From assembly GCA_019639255.1 (NCBI GenBank), contig JAHBSF010000009.1, forward strand, positions 44,927 to 108,926: a DNA stretch of 64,000 nt, given 5' to 3'. The position numbers were made by a program, and so were the translations under genes. The notes under the pieces were generated by a model that ran no database searches, was not told the origin of the DNA, and worked only from the letters and a program-made list of their open reading frames with translations. The DNA is from Acidobacteriota bacterium. Lineage in GTDB: Bacteria; Acidobacteriota; Blastocatellia; RBC074. Positions 19,435 through 31,557 of this stretch are shown here, in pieces; position 1 is the first letter of the stretch; each line of letters opens with the position of its first letter.

Positions 19435-21028
19435 CTTCTTCGAGAGATCCTTCAAATTCGCACAACAGCAAGCATATCTGATCGAATACGGCAGTGACTT
19501 CGCGGCCCGGTCCCGTGTGATTGTTGCCGATAAGGCTGAAAATGATGCGATCGCCGCGCTTTGTCGTCAGATACCCAGAAAGCGCGCTGACATTCGACAG
19601 CGATCCGGTCTTTGCTCTCACGTTGCCGGCGGCGGCGGCGCCCGTCATTCTGCGCTTTAAGGTGCCGTCCATACCGGCTACAGGAAGCGACTCGTAAAAC
19701 GCGTTGAAATGCGGATGGACGAGCATATGACGCAATAGCGCGGTTGTAGCCTGCGGGGTCACGAGATCCTGTCGGGCGAGTCCCGAGCCGTCGCGCAGGT
19801 TCAAGCCCTGCACTTCAGCGCCCGCGCGTTCCAGGAACTGTTTACGGACTTCGTTGCCGCGAACGAGGGTGGACGCGGGTCTGCCGTAATCATCGAGGGC
19901 AGGCCCCGCACCGCGCAGCGCGCCCAACTGCAGGAGCAGCAGCTCCGTATGCAGATTCTGGCTCGGCTTGTTGACCACTTTCAGCATTTCGGAAAGCGGC
20001 TGTGAGGCAATCGCCGCAAGTCGCGTCATTCGTTCCGGAGCAAATGGGGATTTAATGCGCGCAACGGAATCGAGCCGCCGCGTCCTGCCCGTTACGCGTA
20101 TACCGCGGCGAGCGAGCGCTTCGCGAAGCAAATGCGCGGCGAAACGCGCCGGATCGTGCACGGCGATATTGACTTCGAACTTTTCGGTACTGCGCGCGAT
20201 TCTGCCGAAAAACTCTACGGTATTGCTGTTGAGATCGCGGTGTACGCCGATGCGCGCAGGGCCGCGTGCAACCGTAACGGCGTGATTGACGATCGTTACG
20301 TAACTCGTGCGCGGCTGCACTTCGATAATCGGCGGCTGTCCGGCGCTGAGCGCAGGTTTAACGGTGAAGGTCACCACGTTGTCGTTTACGGTAAGTGCGC
20401 TGATTTCCGCGCCGTAATAGAACTGCGCATCGTCCCATTCCCAGCCCGGCCCGAGCAAATCACCCGCAAAATAACTGTCATCGCCGATTATGTCGCCCGC
20501 AATGCGTTTTACGCCGCGCGCAGCAATCTGGTCGGCGAGCGACTCGATTGCGGGGATTGCGTCTGCGGCCTTGTAGTCGCTTATGTCGCCGTTTGCAGCA
20601 AACCGCGCCGAAAGATTCGGGTCGCCTCGTCCGTAAAGAATCAGATTGCCCGAAAGCAAACCCGCGCGCGTGACCGGATGCGAGGCGTATACGGTTGTCT
20701 CTACTCGAAAATCCGGGCCGAAAGCGTCGAGCGCGGCTGCGGAAGTGTAGAGCTTCATGTTCGATGCCGGTATGAAGGACTTTTCTGCGTCGCGGGAAAA
20801 AAGCGTGCGCCCGTCATCCGTCACAAGATGAACACCCCACCTTGCAGAGCGAAACTGCGGAGCATCGAGCAGTCCCGTTATTCGCTCGTTCAACTCATCG
20901 AGCGTGCGAGGTTTCGCTTCAACCGCCGGAGCCGTCTGCGCGGCACTGCCGGAAGGCAATGCGCTAAGTGAAAGCTGGAATATCAGGAAAAGTGCGAGAA
21001 ATGCCTTGATCCGCAGTCGTTTCTTCAT
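19415..21028 (-). CDS. dacB: D-alanyl-D-alanine carboxypeptidase/endopeptidase, PBP4 type (family S13)
   Basis: 537 residues, with a signal peptide (about 1-30, ending SGSAAQ). The serine active-site motifs are present: SXXK as SNMK (S89-K92), SXN as SQN in [10 protein letters not shown], and KTG in VRAKTGSLS. The long insert between motifs 1 and 2 is typical of PBP4/DacB. The enzyme trims or cleaves peptidoglycan cross-links in the periplasm. The C-terminal tail ([10 protein letters not shown]) and TGA stop are encoded by the arm of the palindrome, so the original terminus was replaced or extended. No clear Shine-Dalgarno precedes the ATG. Confidence 0.95.
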   Translation of the reverse strand: MKKRLRIKAFLALFLIFQLSLSALPSGSAAQTAPAVEAKPRTLDELNERITGLLDAPQFRSARWGVHLVTDDGRTLFSRDAEKSFIPASNMKLYTSAAALDAFGPDFRVETTVYASHPVTRAGLLSGNLILYGRGDPNLSARFAANGDISDYKAADAIPAIESLADQIAARGVKRIAGDIIGDDSYFAGDLLGPGWEWDDAQFYYGAEISALTVNDNVVTFTVKPALSAGQPPIIEVQPRTSYVTIVNHAVTVARGPARIGVHRDLNSNTVEFFGRIARSTEKFEVNIAVHDPARFAAHLLREALARRGIRVTGRTRRLDSVARIKSPFAPERMTRLAAIASQPLSEMLKVVNKPSQNLHTELLLLQLGALRGAGPALDDYGRPASTLVRGNEVRKQFLERAGAEVQGLNLRDGSGLARQDLVTPQATTALLRHMLVHPHFNAFYESLPVAGMDGTLKRRMTGAAAAGNVRAKTGSLSNVSALSGYLTTKRGDRIIFSLIGNNHTGPGREVTAVFDQICLLLCEFEGSLEEENREER

Positions 21029-21059
21029 CGCTGATGCAGTGTGGAATTGATGCGATAAT

Positions 21060-21147
21060 AATAAGGGAACAAACGAAAAAAGACGGAAACTACGGAAACA
21101 ATCTTTTCCGTTCTTTTCGTTTCATTTCGTTTGTTCCGTTATCTCGT
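21060..21147. repeat. ACGRAA palindrome family, copy 6
   Basis: Arms GGGAACAAACGAAAAAAGACGGAAAC... and ...TTTTCGTTTCATTTCGTTTGTTCCGTTATCTC. It lies between two minus-strand genes (Gfo/Idh/MocA upstream, dacB downstream). Confidence 0.85.
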
Positions 21148-21155
21148 TTGTATCG

Positions 21156-22463
<1,308 letters not shown>

Positions 22464-22551
22464 ATCGGTTCCCTCTCTGATGGTGGTCGATGTAGGAGAA
22501 TTACGCCGACAGTCTACGACAAGTAAGCGCAGATGGCGAGTGAATGTAAGA

Positions 22552-22640
22552 GAACGCGGAAGTTGCAAAAAAAACGGAATTAACTTAAACGGGTTTGCCG
22601 TTTGAGTTAATTCCGTCCGATTCCGCGGATTCCGCGGTTT
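22552..22640. repeat. Type B palindrome between co-directional genes
   Basis: A 19-bp stem with one mismatch (22574-22592 with 22598-22616, core GGAATTAACTTAAACGG) and a 5-nt loop. It is flanked by AACGCGGAA on the left and TTCCGCGGATTCCGCGG on the right. It lies between the radical SAM gene and the Gfo/Idh/MocA gene on the minus strand and may end the upstream transcript. Confidence 0.75.
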
Positions 22641-22691
22641 TTGAGTTTTTTGGGTGAACCCCGATTCGGGAAAATGTGATTTACGGCCCGG

Positions 22692-24725
<2,034 letters not shown>

Positions 24726-25464
24726 TATTCTCTCGTCTCCTGTATAGTCCGCCCCGCTCCATAAACCCGATTTACCGGGCTATTCCACGGTCGAACCCTG
24801 CTTGATACTGCGATTACTGCAAATGAAGATGTTTAGTCCGACTTCCGATGATGCTCGCCCGCTGACGCAAATCCCCAACTTCTACAGTTACCCAAATCTA
24901 CGCCTCGCGATGCGGTGAGTTGAAATACCAATATACCGGTCTGTACCAAAGTATTCCGCTAATGCACGCCGCGGGCCATAATCCGCCCTACTCCGCTTTT
25001 CACCCAACCAAACCACAGGACAAATTCGCCCAAGCTACGCACTAAATTACTGAATATCAGAGGATTGTGAGATTCTGAACCGTTCCTTGCCTGCCTGAAT
25101 TTTTTCTCACCCGATACCTGTCGAGTCACGGAGTTTACCCAATCTGCCCTCCCTTTGCAACTCGTTCACCCCTCTTTTCCGGGTCAAAATGGGTTCTTTC
25201 AGCGCCAAGCCCTTCTTCCTGTTTCATACTGGCCATCAAATGCCAGTCCCTCATATTAAAAGCGTGTCATTATGGCTCGGGAGATGAGATGAGACGAGGA
25301 TTTCTGGTTTGGTGAGAACGGGGAACACGTGGAAAGAAAAACGGAAGAAACGGGAGGCCCTGAATTTCTGATAATGGTAAAGCGACTTGAAGATAGAGAG
25401 GGCGATAACTGATAATGGCGTTGTCCGGCTGCAATCGGACGGGATCGGGAATGGTAACTCGGGA
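24726..25464. other. 739-bp intergenic region without a recognised gene
   Basis: It lies between the divergent radical SAM and CpsB-type genes. It is less GC-rich than the genes around it, and no ORF with coding character, tRNA or strong terminator was seen. A weak promoter-like pair, TTGAAG (25387-25392) and GATAAT (25411-25416), precedes the CpsB-type gene. A short remnant near 25330-25350 (AAAGAAAAACGGAAGAAACGG) may be a decayed copy of the ACGRAA repeat. Confidence 0.6.
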
Positions 25465-26250
25465 ATGATCGACATACACTGCCACATACTGCCGGCGACC
25501 GACGATGGAGCGGTATCGGTTGAGGAATCGGTAGAGATGTGCCGTATGGCGGCGGATGACGGCATAGAAGTAATTGTGGCCACGCCGCATATGTTTGACG
25601 GCGTGCATACGACTCCGGATCGTGAACATATTCGTGCGCGAATCGAGGAAGTCACGCGAGCCTGCAACGGGCGCATAAAGATACTGCCGGGCGGCGAGGT
25701 GCGCTACAGCCACGAGATATTCCAGGAAGCCGGGGACGCGGAATCCAGGATTCGTCTCAACGGCACGTCGTATATGCTGCTGGAGTTCGCCTTCGAGATG
25801 GTGCCGGCCAACATCGAGCTTACGATTTACCAGATGTTGCAGGCCGGAATCACGCCGGTAATTGCGCATCCCGAGCGGAACAAACGCATTCAGCGGCACC
25901 CGGAAATCATTGCGGATCTGGTCGAGCGCGGAGCGTTTGCACAAGTAGACGCCGGGAGCCTGACCAAAAGTTTCGGCCCCGATTCGCACGCGCTTGCGGT
26001 GAGGATACTCGAAGCGGGCCTCGCTCATTTCATCGCTACGGACGCGCATCACCACAACAAGAGGCGACCGCTGCTCAAACCAGCTCTAGCCGTGGCTTCG
26101 GGCATCGTGGGCGCGGAATACGCAACTGCGCTTGTAGACGCCAATCCGCGAGCATTGATAGAAGACAAGGCAATTCCCTATCAACCCGATCCGGACCTGG
26201 ATGCGCTTCTGGGCCGCAGGAAAAAGAAATGGTATGCATTCTGGCGCTAA
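25465..26250 (+). CDS. CpsB/YwqE-type PHP-fold protein-tyrosine phosphatase
   Basis: 261 residues from the ATG at 25465 (MIDIHCHILPATDDGA). The Shine-Dalgarno is weak, but homologues begin here. The PHP metal-site motifs are present: DIHCHILP, ATPHMF, GGEVRY, IAHPERN, and TDAHHHNKR near the C-terminus. Family members dephosphorylate bacterial tyrosine kinases (BY-kinases) that control capsule or exopolysaccharide export. No BY-kinase or Wzx/Wzy gene is in the window, so a partner would lie elsewhere. A palindromic repeat follows. Confidence 0.93.
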   Translation: MIDIHCHILPATDDGAVSVEESVEMCRMAADDGIEVIVATPHMFDGVHTTPDREHIRARIEEVTRACNGRIKILPGGEVRYSHEIFQEAGDAESRIRLNGTSYMLLEFAFEMVPANIELTIYQMLQAGITPVIAHPERNKRIQRHPEIIADLVERGAFAQVDAGSLTKSFGPDSHALAVRILEAGLAHFIATDAHHHNKRRPLLKPALAVASGIVGAEYATALVDANPRALIEDKAIPYQPDPDLDALLGRRKKKWYAFWR

Positions 26251-26251
26251 A

Positions 26252-26354
26252 CAAAAAAGAGAGATAACGGAACAGACGAAATAAAACGAAAAGAACGGAA
26301 AAGATTATTTCCGTCTGTTCCGTCTTTTTTCGTTTGTTCCGTCATCCCTCTTTT
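26252..26354. repeat. ACGRAA palindrome family, copy 7
   Basis: Arms about 26253-26306 and 26308-26354 (AAAAGAGAGATAACGGAAC... and ...GTTCCGTCATCCCTCTTTT). It lies between the CpsB-type gene and the first M16 gene, both on the plus strand, and ends only 13 nt before the ATG of the latter. Confidence 0.88.
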
Positions 26355-26367
26355 ACATTCCAATAAA

Positions 26368-27939
26368 ATGCTTATGATGAAAAACTCCGGTATTCCGCGC
26401 AATTTCAGCGCCAGATTCAGGCGTTCGGCAGCGGCGGTAGTCATCCTGCTGCTTGTTGCGGCGGCGGTTGCGGCCAAGCCTTCCTGGAAGCAGATCAAGC
26501 TGAAAAACGGGCTTGAAGTCATCGTCATCGAGAACAACTCCGTACCGCTTGTGACGGTCGAGATCGCCGTTCGCAACGGCTCTTACACCGAACCGCCCGA
26601 ATACAACGGTCTTTCGCACCTCTACGAACACATGTTTTTCAAGTCCATCGACCGCACGAAGGCGAAAAGCGACAACGAGGTGCTTGGCGAACTCGGCGTG
26701 CTCTCAAACGCACAAACGCGCGAGGAAGTAGTCAATTACTACACTACGACGATGAAATCCGGCCTGCGCGAAACCATGGCCTACATGCGCGATGCCATCA
26801 GGTTTCCCCTGTTCGATAAAACCGAACTCGAACAGGAACGCGAAGTAGTCCTCGACGAACTCTCGCGCCATCAGTCGAATCCGTTCTACTACCTTATTCG
26901 CGCTGTAGACGAGCGGCTCTGGTACAAGTATCCCTCGCGTAAAAACGTCGGCGGTTCGCCGCAGATCGTGGGCAGCGCCACCCAGGAGCAGATGCGGATG
27001 ATCCAGAGCAAGTTCTATATTCCGAATAATTCGGCGCTAGTAATTTCCGGAGACGTAGACGCTGCGGAAATTTTCCGTCTTGCCGAAGAACTTTTCGGCG
27101 ACTGGCCCGCCGCGCCCGATCCTTTCGTAAAGGAACCGTTCGTGCGCCATCCAGTGCTTACTAAAGACGATGCCGTGATCGTAAATCAGCCCGTGCAGTC
27201 CGTGACGATGCAGATTTCCTATCACGGCCCATCGACCGACATAGATACGCCCGCAACATACACGGCCGATGTATTTTCCTTCATACTGAATCAGCCGGAT
27301 TCGCGATTCACGCGCGCCCTCGTGGATTCGGGCCTGATGACCAACGCTGCGATCAACTATTACACGCAGCGCAACGTAGGCCCGATCTCCATAGGCGGGC
27401 AAACCTCGCCCGACAAGGTCAAAGCCGCAATCGCCGCAATAAACGCCGAAATCGAAAAGTTCACCTCCCCCGATTACATAACAGATGAACAGCTCGAAAG
27501 CGCCAAGACCCTCCTGGAGGTCAACGAAATATACGACCGCGAAAAACCCTCGGAATACGCGCATACCGTGAGCTTCTGGTGGGCGAGTTCCGGCCTGGAT
27601 TACTACGCAAAATACGTCGAAATGGTAAAGGCCGTAACGCGCGCCGACATCAAATGCTACGTCGATAAATACATCAGGAACCGGCCGCGCGTTGTAGCCG
27701 TGATGATCTCGGCCGAAGAACAGGCTCGCGTAGGGTTGAAAGAGTCCGATCTGCTGGTGCGCAACGGCGCCGTTACGCCGCTGAAGGTTGCGCCCGCCTG
27801 CCCGGTGCTCGGCAAACCTGCTGCAAGGCCGGCCCCCGCTCGTCGCCCGGCTGCGCCGCGCACGCGCACGGCTAAATCAGACCACGAAACATTGGGACAC
27901 ATCACTGGGTACGCACGCGCCCTCGCGTGCGGTTTGTGA
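26368..27939 (+). CDS. M16 family zinc metallopeptidase, catalytic subunit, with element-derived C-terminus
   Basis: 523 residues. The N-terminus has a signal or anchor segment (about 20-37, VVILLLVAAAVAA). The inverted zinc motif HXXEH is intact as H84-LYE-H88. The rest matches the two-lobe M16 fold of processing-peptidase-like enzymes. A Pro/Ala/Arg-rich tail (about 480-500) leads into roughly 20 residues (SDHETLGHITGYARALACGL) and a stop that are encoded by a 148-bp MITE-like element, so the natural C-terminus has been replaced. The next gene encodes a related subunit without the zinc site; such pairs often work as heterodimers. No Shine-Dalgarno was seen, and ATGs at 26368, 26374 and 26377 are all possible. 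Confidence 0.92.
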   Translation: MLMMKNSGIPRNFSARFRRSAAAVVILLLVAAAVAAKPSWKQIKLKNGLEVIVIENNSVPLVTVEIAVRNGSYTEPPEYNGLSHLYEHMFFKSIDRTKAKSDNEVLGELGVLSNAQTREEVVNYYTTTMKSGLRETMAYMRDAIRFPLFDKTELEQEREVVLDELSRHQSNPFYYLIRAVDERLWYKYPSRKNVGGSPQIVGSATQEQMRMIQSKFYIPNNSALVISGDVDAAEIFRLAEELFGDWPAAPDPFVKEPFVRHPVLTKDDAVIVNQPVQSVTMQISYHGPSTDIDTPATYTADVFSFILNQPDSRFTRALVDSGLMTNAAINYYTQRNVGPISIGGQTSPDKVKAAIAAINAEIEKFTSPDYITDEQLESAKTLLEVNEIYDREKPSEYAHTVSFWWASSGLDYYAKYVEMVKAVTRADIKCYVDKYIRNRPRVVAVMISAEEQARVGLKESDLLVRNGAVTPLKVAPACPVLGKPAARPAPARRPAAPRTRTAKSDHETLGHITGYARALACGL

Positions 27940-28019
27940 CGAACAATAGCACGCGAGGGCGCGTGCGTACCCAGTTGCGGACTCCGTTGTGTGTACCATT
28001 CTGCTGTGGTCTGATTTAG
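27872..28019. mobile_element. 148-bp MITE-like palindromic element inserted in the end of an M16 gene
   Basis: The termini are a perfect 14-bp inverted repeat (CTAAATCAGACCAC at 27872-27885 and its complement at 28006-28019). The centre is a perfect 27-bp inverted repeat (27904-27930 and 27949-27975, core CACGCGCCCTCGCGTGC) with an 18-nt loop. It has no coding capacity. It supplies the last ~20 codons and stop of the upstream M16 gene and ends 68 nt before the start of the next. No convincing target-site duplication was found. Confidence 0.85.
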
Positions 28020-28087
28020 ACCCTAAGAGTCCGTCAAACGATCTCTCACCCGTAATTGAACGGCTATCAGGAAACGGAACTGTATTG

Positions 28088-29395
28088 ATGAAGAGAAATA
28101 ATCTGGTATTTGTAGCCCTGCTGCTGATATTTCCGATGTTTGCGGTGCGCGCGCAGGACGGCCCCGGCGAGTTCATCACAAGCAACGGACTCAAGGCGAT
28201 TCACCAGCACGTCGAAGGCAACGAAGTCATTGCTGTGAGGCTGTATTTCAAGGGCGGAGCGCGCAACATTACGGCCGAAAACGCCGGCATAGAAACGCTT
28301 ATGCTGGAGGTTGCCCAGCGCGGAACTAAAAATCTGTCCAAAAGCCGCATCGACCGCGAACTGGCCCGTATGGGCACCGTCATAGAATCGGCGGGAAATT
28401 ACGACAGCAGCATCGTCGCGATGCGCTGCGTGCGCCAGCATTTCGACCGATCGTGGGAACTGTTTTCAGACATCATCCTCAATCCGGTTTTTGATAATAA
28501 GGAAATAGAACTCGCGCGCGAACAACTGCTCAACCGCCTGCGCCAGGAAAACGATTTCCCCGAATCAATCGTCGCCTCGGCAAGCGATCGACTGCTTTAC
28601 GCCGCGCATCCCTATATAAACCGCCCGTTCGGCACTATCACATCCATCAGCAACCTGACGGCGGCGGATCTGAAAAGTTATCACGCGCAGTATCTCAAAA
28701 CATCGCGCATGCTGCTTGTCGCCGTAGGAGACATCGCGCGCGATAACCTGCAACGCAAGGTTGAAGGCAGCTTCGGCCGCCTTCCCGAAGGCAATTACAA
28801 ACCCGAACCGCTGCCCGCTTTTACCACTACACAGACCCCGGAATTCCAGTTGACCGAGCGCGAAGTCGCCACCACTTACATTCGCGGCACATTCGCCGCG
28901 CCATCGCTCGATAATCCGGATTACGCTGCTACGGCGATTATGATCAATATCCTTCAGCAGCTCTTCTATCTGGAGGTGCGCGTCAAACGCAATCTTTCTT
29001 ACGGCGCGGATGCAACGCTGCTTGCGCAGGGCGCAAACTCCGGCTTCGTTTACGTCACAACCGCAAGGCCCAACGAAACGATCCGCGTGATGTTCGATCA
29101 GATGGACTTCCTCAAGCGCCAGATACTGATCGACGACGGCGTGCGCGCTATAGTCAACGGGTTCCTGACCAACTACTACATGAAACTCGAAACCAACGAC
29201 GCACAGGCTGCAAGGCTTGCCGAGTATGAACTGCTCGGCGGCGGCTGGCGGCGCGCGCTTACCTGGATCGACGAGGTACGAAGCGTCAAACCTGCGGATA
29301 TTCAACGCGTAGCCCGCACCTATCTTAAGAACTTTCACTTCGCCGTAGTGGGCCGCCCCGATCAGTTCGATCGCGCTCTGTTTAACTCCAGATAA
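28088..29395 (+). CDS. M16 family protein, probably non-catalytic partner subunit
   Basis: 435 residues from the ATG at 28088, which begins a clear signal peptide (MKRNNLVFVALLLIFPMF..VRAQ). The M16 fold is recognisable (GLKAIHQHVEGNEVIAVRLYFKGGARN; LSYGADATL). At the place of the zinc motif it reads AGIETLMLEV, with no HXXEH, so it should not bind catalytic zinc. In known M16 pairs the inactive subunit helps to form the closed chamber with the active one. The two genes are separated by the 148-bp element, which may affect their coupling. The TAA stop lies inside the arm of the next palindromic repeat (AGATAACGG). Confidence 0.92.
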   Translation: MKRNNLVFVALLLIFPMFAVRAQDGPGEFITSNGLKAIHQHVEGNEVIAVRLYFKGGARNITAENAGIETLMLEVAQRGTKNLSKSRIDRELARMGTVIESAGNYDSSIVAMRCVRQHFDRSWELFSDIILNPVFDNKEIELAREQLLNRLRQENDFPESIVASASDRLLYAAHPYINRPFGTITSISNLTAADLKSYHAQYLKTSRMLLVAVGDIARDNLQRKVEGSFGRLPEGNYKPEPLPAFTTTQTPEFQLTEREVATTYIRGTFAAPSLDNPDYAATAIMINILQQLFYLEVRVKRNLSYGADATLLAQGANSGFVYVTTARPNETIRVMFDQMDFLKRQILIDDGVRAIVNGFLTNYYMKLETNDAQAARLAEYELLGGGWRRALTWIDEVRSVKPADIQRVARTYLKNFHFAVVGRPDQFDRALFNSR

Positions 29396-29480
29396 CGGAA
29401 CAAACGAAATAAGACGAAACATACGGAAATATTCAACTTTTCCGTTTGTTTCGTCTTATTTCGTTTGTTCCGTCATCTTT
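29390..29480. repeat. ACGRAA palindrome family, copy 8 (both arms give stop codons)
   Basis: Arms about 29390-29431 and 29437-29480. The left arm supplies the TAA stop of the plus-strand M16 gene (29393-29395). The right arm supplies the TGA stop of the convergent omega-amidase gene (29473-29475). Hence the element is the shared 3' boundary of both genes. Confidence 0.92.
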
Positions 29481-30261
29481 GCCGGGTATTTAGAATTTCA
29501 GGGTGCATGTCGGCAAGAAAAGGCAGAGTGCGGCGATAATTCCCTACCGTTTCGCAATCAATCCCGGCGCTGATTACTCCCTCGTCCTTTCCGGCATCGG
29601 CCAGCACTTCCCCGCCCGGATCGATAATCATACTGCGCCCCGAATACTTCGAATTCGGATCAACTCCCGTGCGGTTTACTCCCACTACGTAACACTGATT
29701 CTCTATCGCGCGCGCCCGCAGCAGCGTCTCCCAGTGAGAAATTCTCACCTCGGGCCAGCTTGCGATGACGGTAATCAGGTTCGCGCCCCTGAGCGCTGCG
29801 GCCCTGAACAGTTCCGGAAACCTCAGGTCGTAGCATATAAACGGAGACACGCGAAACCCGCCGCATTCAAACACGACGACCTGCTCGCCCGCATCGTAAT
29901 GATCCGCCTCGCCGCCCAGCGTAAACGGCCGTATCTTTGAATAACGCGCAATTTCCACGCCCTCCGGCGAATAAATCACACACTGGTTTCGCCCGCGTCC
30001 CCGGCCGTCAGCTACAACTACGCCGCCAAGCAGGTATACGCCTAACGCCGCTGCGCGGTCTGAAAGAAAACGCTCGGTTTCCAGCGTTTCAGCATCATTG
30101 ATCAGGGAGACGTTCATGCTGAAGCCGGTAGCGAACATTTCCGGCAACACTACGAGCGAACCGGGCTCCGGCCCCAGGCTTTCAAGCATCGCGTGAACGC
30201 GCTCGTGATTTATGGATTTCCGCTCCCATTCGATATCCGTTTGAACGCCGTATATACGCAT
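29473..30261 (-). CDS. Carbon-nitrogen hydrolase, omega-amidase type
   Basis: 262 residues from the ATG at 30261, 2 nt after the stop of the upstream aminotransferase, so translation is probably coupled. The nitrilase-superfamily catalytic triad is visible: Glu in VVLPEMFATGF, Lys in YSKIRPFTLGGE, and Cys in PFICYDLRFPELFR. Omega-amidases hydrolyse the 2-oxoglutaramate or 2-oxosuccinamate left after glutamine or asparagine transamination and so pull that reaction forward. The stop codon is part of the adjoining palindrome. Confidence 0.93.
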   Translation of the reverse strand: MRIYGVQTDIEWERKSINHERVHAMLESLGPEPGSLVVLPEMFATGFSMNVSLINDAETLETERFLSDRAAALGVYLLGGVVVADGRGRGRNQCVIYSPEGVEIARYSKIRPFTLGGEADHYDAGEQVVVFECGGFRVSPFICYDLRFPELFRAAALRGANLITVIASWPEVRISHWETLLRARAIENQCYVVGVNRTGVDPNSKYSGRSMIIDPGGEVLADAGKDEGVISAGIDCETVGNYRRTLPFLADMHPEILNTRQR

Positions 30262-30263
30262 AT

Positions 30264-31442
30264 TCAACCGCCAAGAATCTTTTCCACTCCCGCAACCAGT
30301 CGCCCGATGCCCTCGGCAACCTGATCCGCTGCAAGCGCGCCGAAAGACACTCTCAATCTGCACACTCCGTTATTGCCGGCGTCGCCAAAAGCCGAACCCG
30401 GAATTACGGCTACGCGATGTTCGCGCACCAACCGCTCGACGATCGCAAGCGGCTGATGCCCGGTATTCAATTCAATCCAATAATACAACGCGCCGCCGGC
30501 CGGCGCGATCCTGCCGTACTTCGATAAGGGTTCGAGCATTGCGCGTGCACGCGCCCGCGTACCGGCAAGCTCCGACAAATTCCGCTGAAGGTATTCACGA
30601 CCGCCGCGCAGCGCCCCGATCGCAGCCAGTTGCGAGGGCGCGGGCGGGCAGATAAGAATCGTATCCTGAATCTTGTTTATTGCCTCTACGAGATGTGAGG
30701 GCGCAATCATGTATCCCGTGCGCCAGCCGGCCATTCCGTAGGATTTGGACATCGAAAAAAGCGATATCGTATGCCCTTCCGCTCCGGGAATCGACGCCGG
30801 AGAAAAGTGCACGGCCCCATCGAATGTAAAGTGCTCGTATGCCTCGTCGCTTATGTGATACAGGGAGCGTTCGCGGCAAAGTTCGTTGATCTCGCCCAGG
30901 GTTTCCGGCCGGTAAACGGCGCCCGTCGGATTGTTCGGCGAAACGGTCACAACGGCGCGCGTGCGCGAAGTAACGGCATCGGAAATATCATCGACACGGG
31001 GCTGTAAATCCTCATCCACTGGAATGGGCACACAACGGGCATTCGCCATCGTGATCGCCATCTCGTGATTGAAGTAATAGGGCGCGGGCAGAATGATTTC
31101 GTCGCCCGGATCGGCGACGGCCAGCAGCGCGTTATAAAACGCCATATTGCCGCCCGCAGTGACGAATACCCTGCGTTTGTCGTCAACCGGGATGCGGTTT
31201 TCTTCGCGCAGCTTTTTGGTGATTTCGTCTATGAGTTCGGGCAATCCGAAAACTGCATTGTAGCGATGCAGTTCGGGATTCGAGTCAAGTCGTGAAAGTT
31301 CGGCGAGAGCCTCAGGCGGGGGCCCCCACGAAACTATTCCCTGTCCGAGCGAAATCGCGCCCGGCGTTTGGCGAATCAAATCACCGACTATGGGTATGAT
31401 CGGCGGTTGCACCCGCGCGATGCGCGTCGATTCTCGAAACAT
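30264..31442 (-). CDS. PLP-dependent class I aminotransferase (glutamine transaminase-like)
   Basis: 392 residues. Fold type I motifs: SPNNPTG, DEAYEHF, and the PLP lysine in SMSKSYGMAGWRTGY. Pairing with an omega-amidase suggests a glutamine-dependent transaminase acting on 2-oxo acids such as the methionine-salvage intermediate 4-methylthio-2-oxobutyrate. The assignment is by context. The ATG start lies within the arm of a palindromic repeat (ACGAAATG), and no other start is available near the conserved N-terminus, so the repeat appears to provide the start codon. Confidence 0.92.
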   Translation of the reverse strand: MFRESTRIARVQPPIIPIVGDLIRQTPGAISLGQGIVSWGPPPEALAELSRLDSNPELHRYNAVFGLPELIDEITKKLREENRIPVDDKRRVFVTAGGNMAFYNALLAVADPGDEIILPAPYYFNHEMAITMANARCVPIPVDEDLQPRVDDISDAVTSRTRAVVTVSPNNPTGAVYRPETLGEINELCRERSLYHISDEAYEHFTFDGAVHFSPASIPGAEGHTISLFSMSKSYGMAGWRTGYMIAPSHLVEAINKIQDTILICPPAPSQLAAIGALRGGREYLQRNLSELAGTRARARAMLEPLSKYGRIAPAGGALYYWIELNTGHQPLAIVERLVREHRVAVIPGSAFGDAGNNGVCRLRVSFGALAADQVAEGIGRLVAGVEKILGG

Positions 31443-31492
31443 TTCGTTTGTTCCGTCTCATTTCGTTTGTTCCGTTATCTCTATCTTCGCGT
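31441..31492. repeat. ACGRAA repeat, copy 9 (single arm)
   Basis: Only one arm is present (ATTTCGTTTGTTCCGTCTCA then TTTCGTTTGTTCCGTTATCT). It provides the start codon of the aminotransferase gene on the minus strand. The giant surface-protein terminator lies just beyond. Confidence 0.85.
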
Positions 31493-31499
31493 GAAAACA

Positions 31500-31535
31500 A
31501 ATCGAGGCCGGAACCCGAAAGTCCCGGCCTCGATT
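31500..31535 (-). terminator. Rho-independent terminator of the giant surface-protein gene
   Basis: A perfect 12-bp stem, AATCGAGGCCGG (31500-31511) with CCGGCCTCGATT (31524-31535). Read on the minus strand it is followed by a T-rich run (TTTGTTTTC). It lies 22 nt after the stop codon at 31558. Confidence 0.9.
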
Positions 31536-31557
31536 CTTCAGTCAGAGCGACCGCACG

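Noticed and set aside
24726..25464. Possible small gene in the 739-bp gap
   Set aside because: No open frame there has a ribosome binding site, coding-like composition or recognisable motif.
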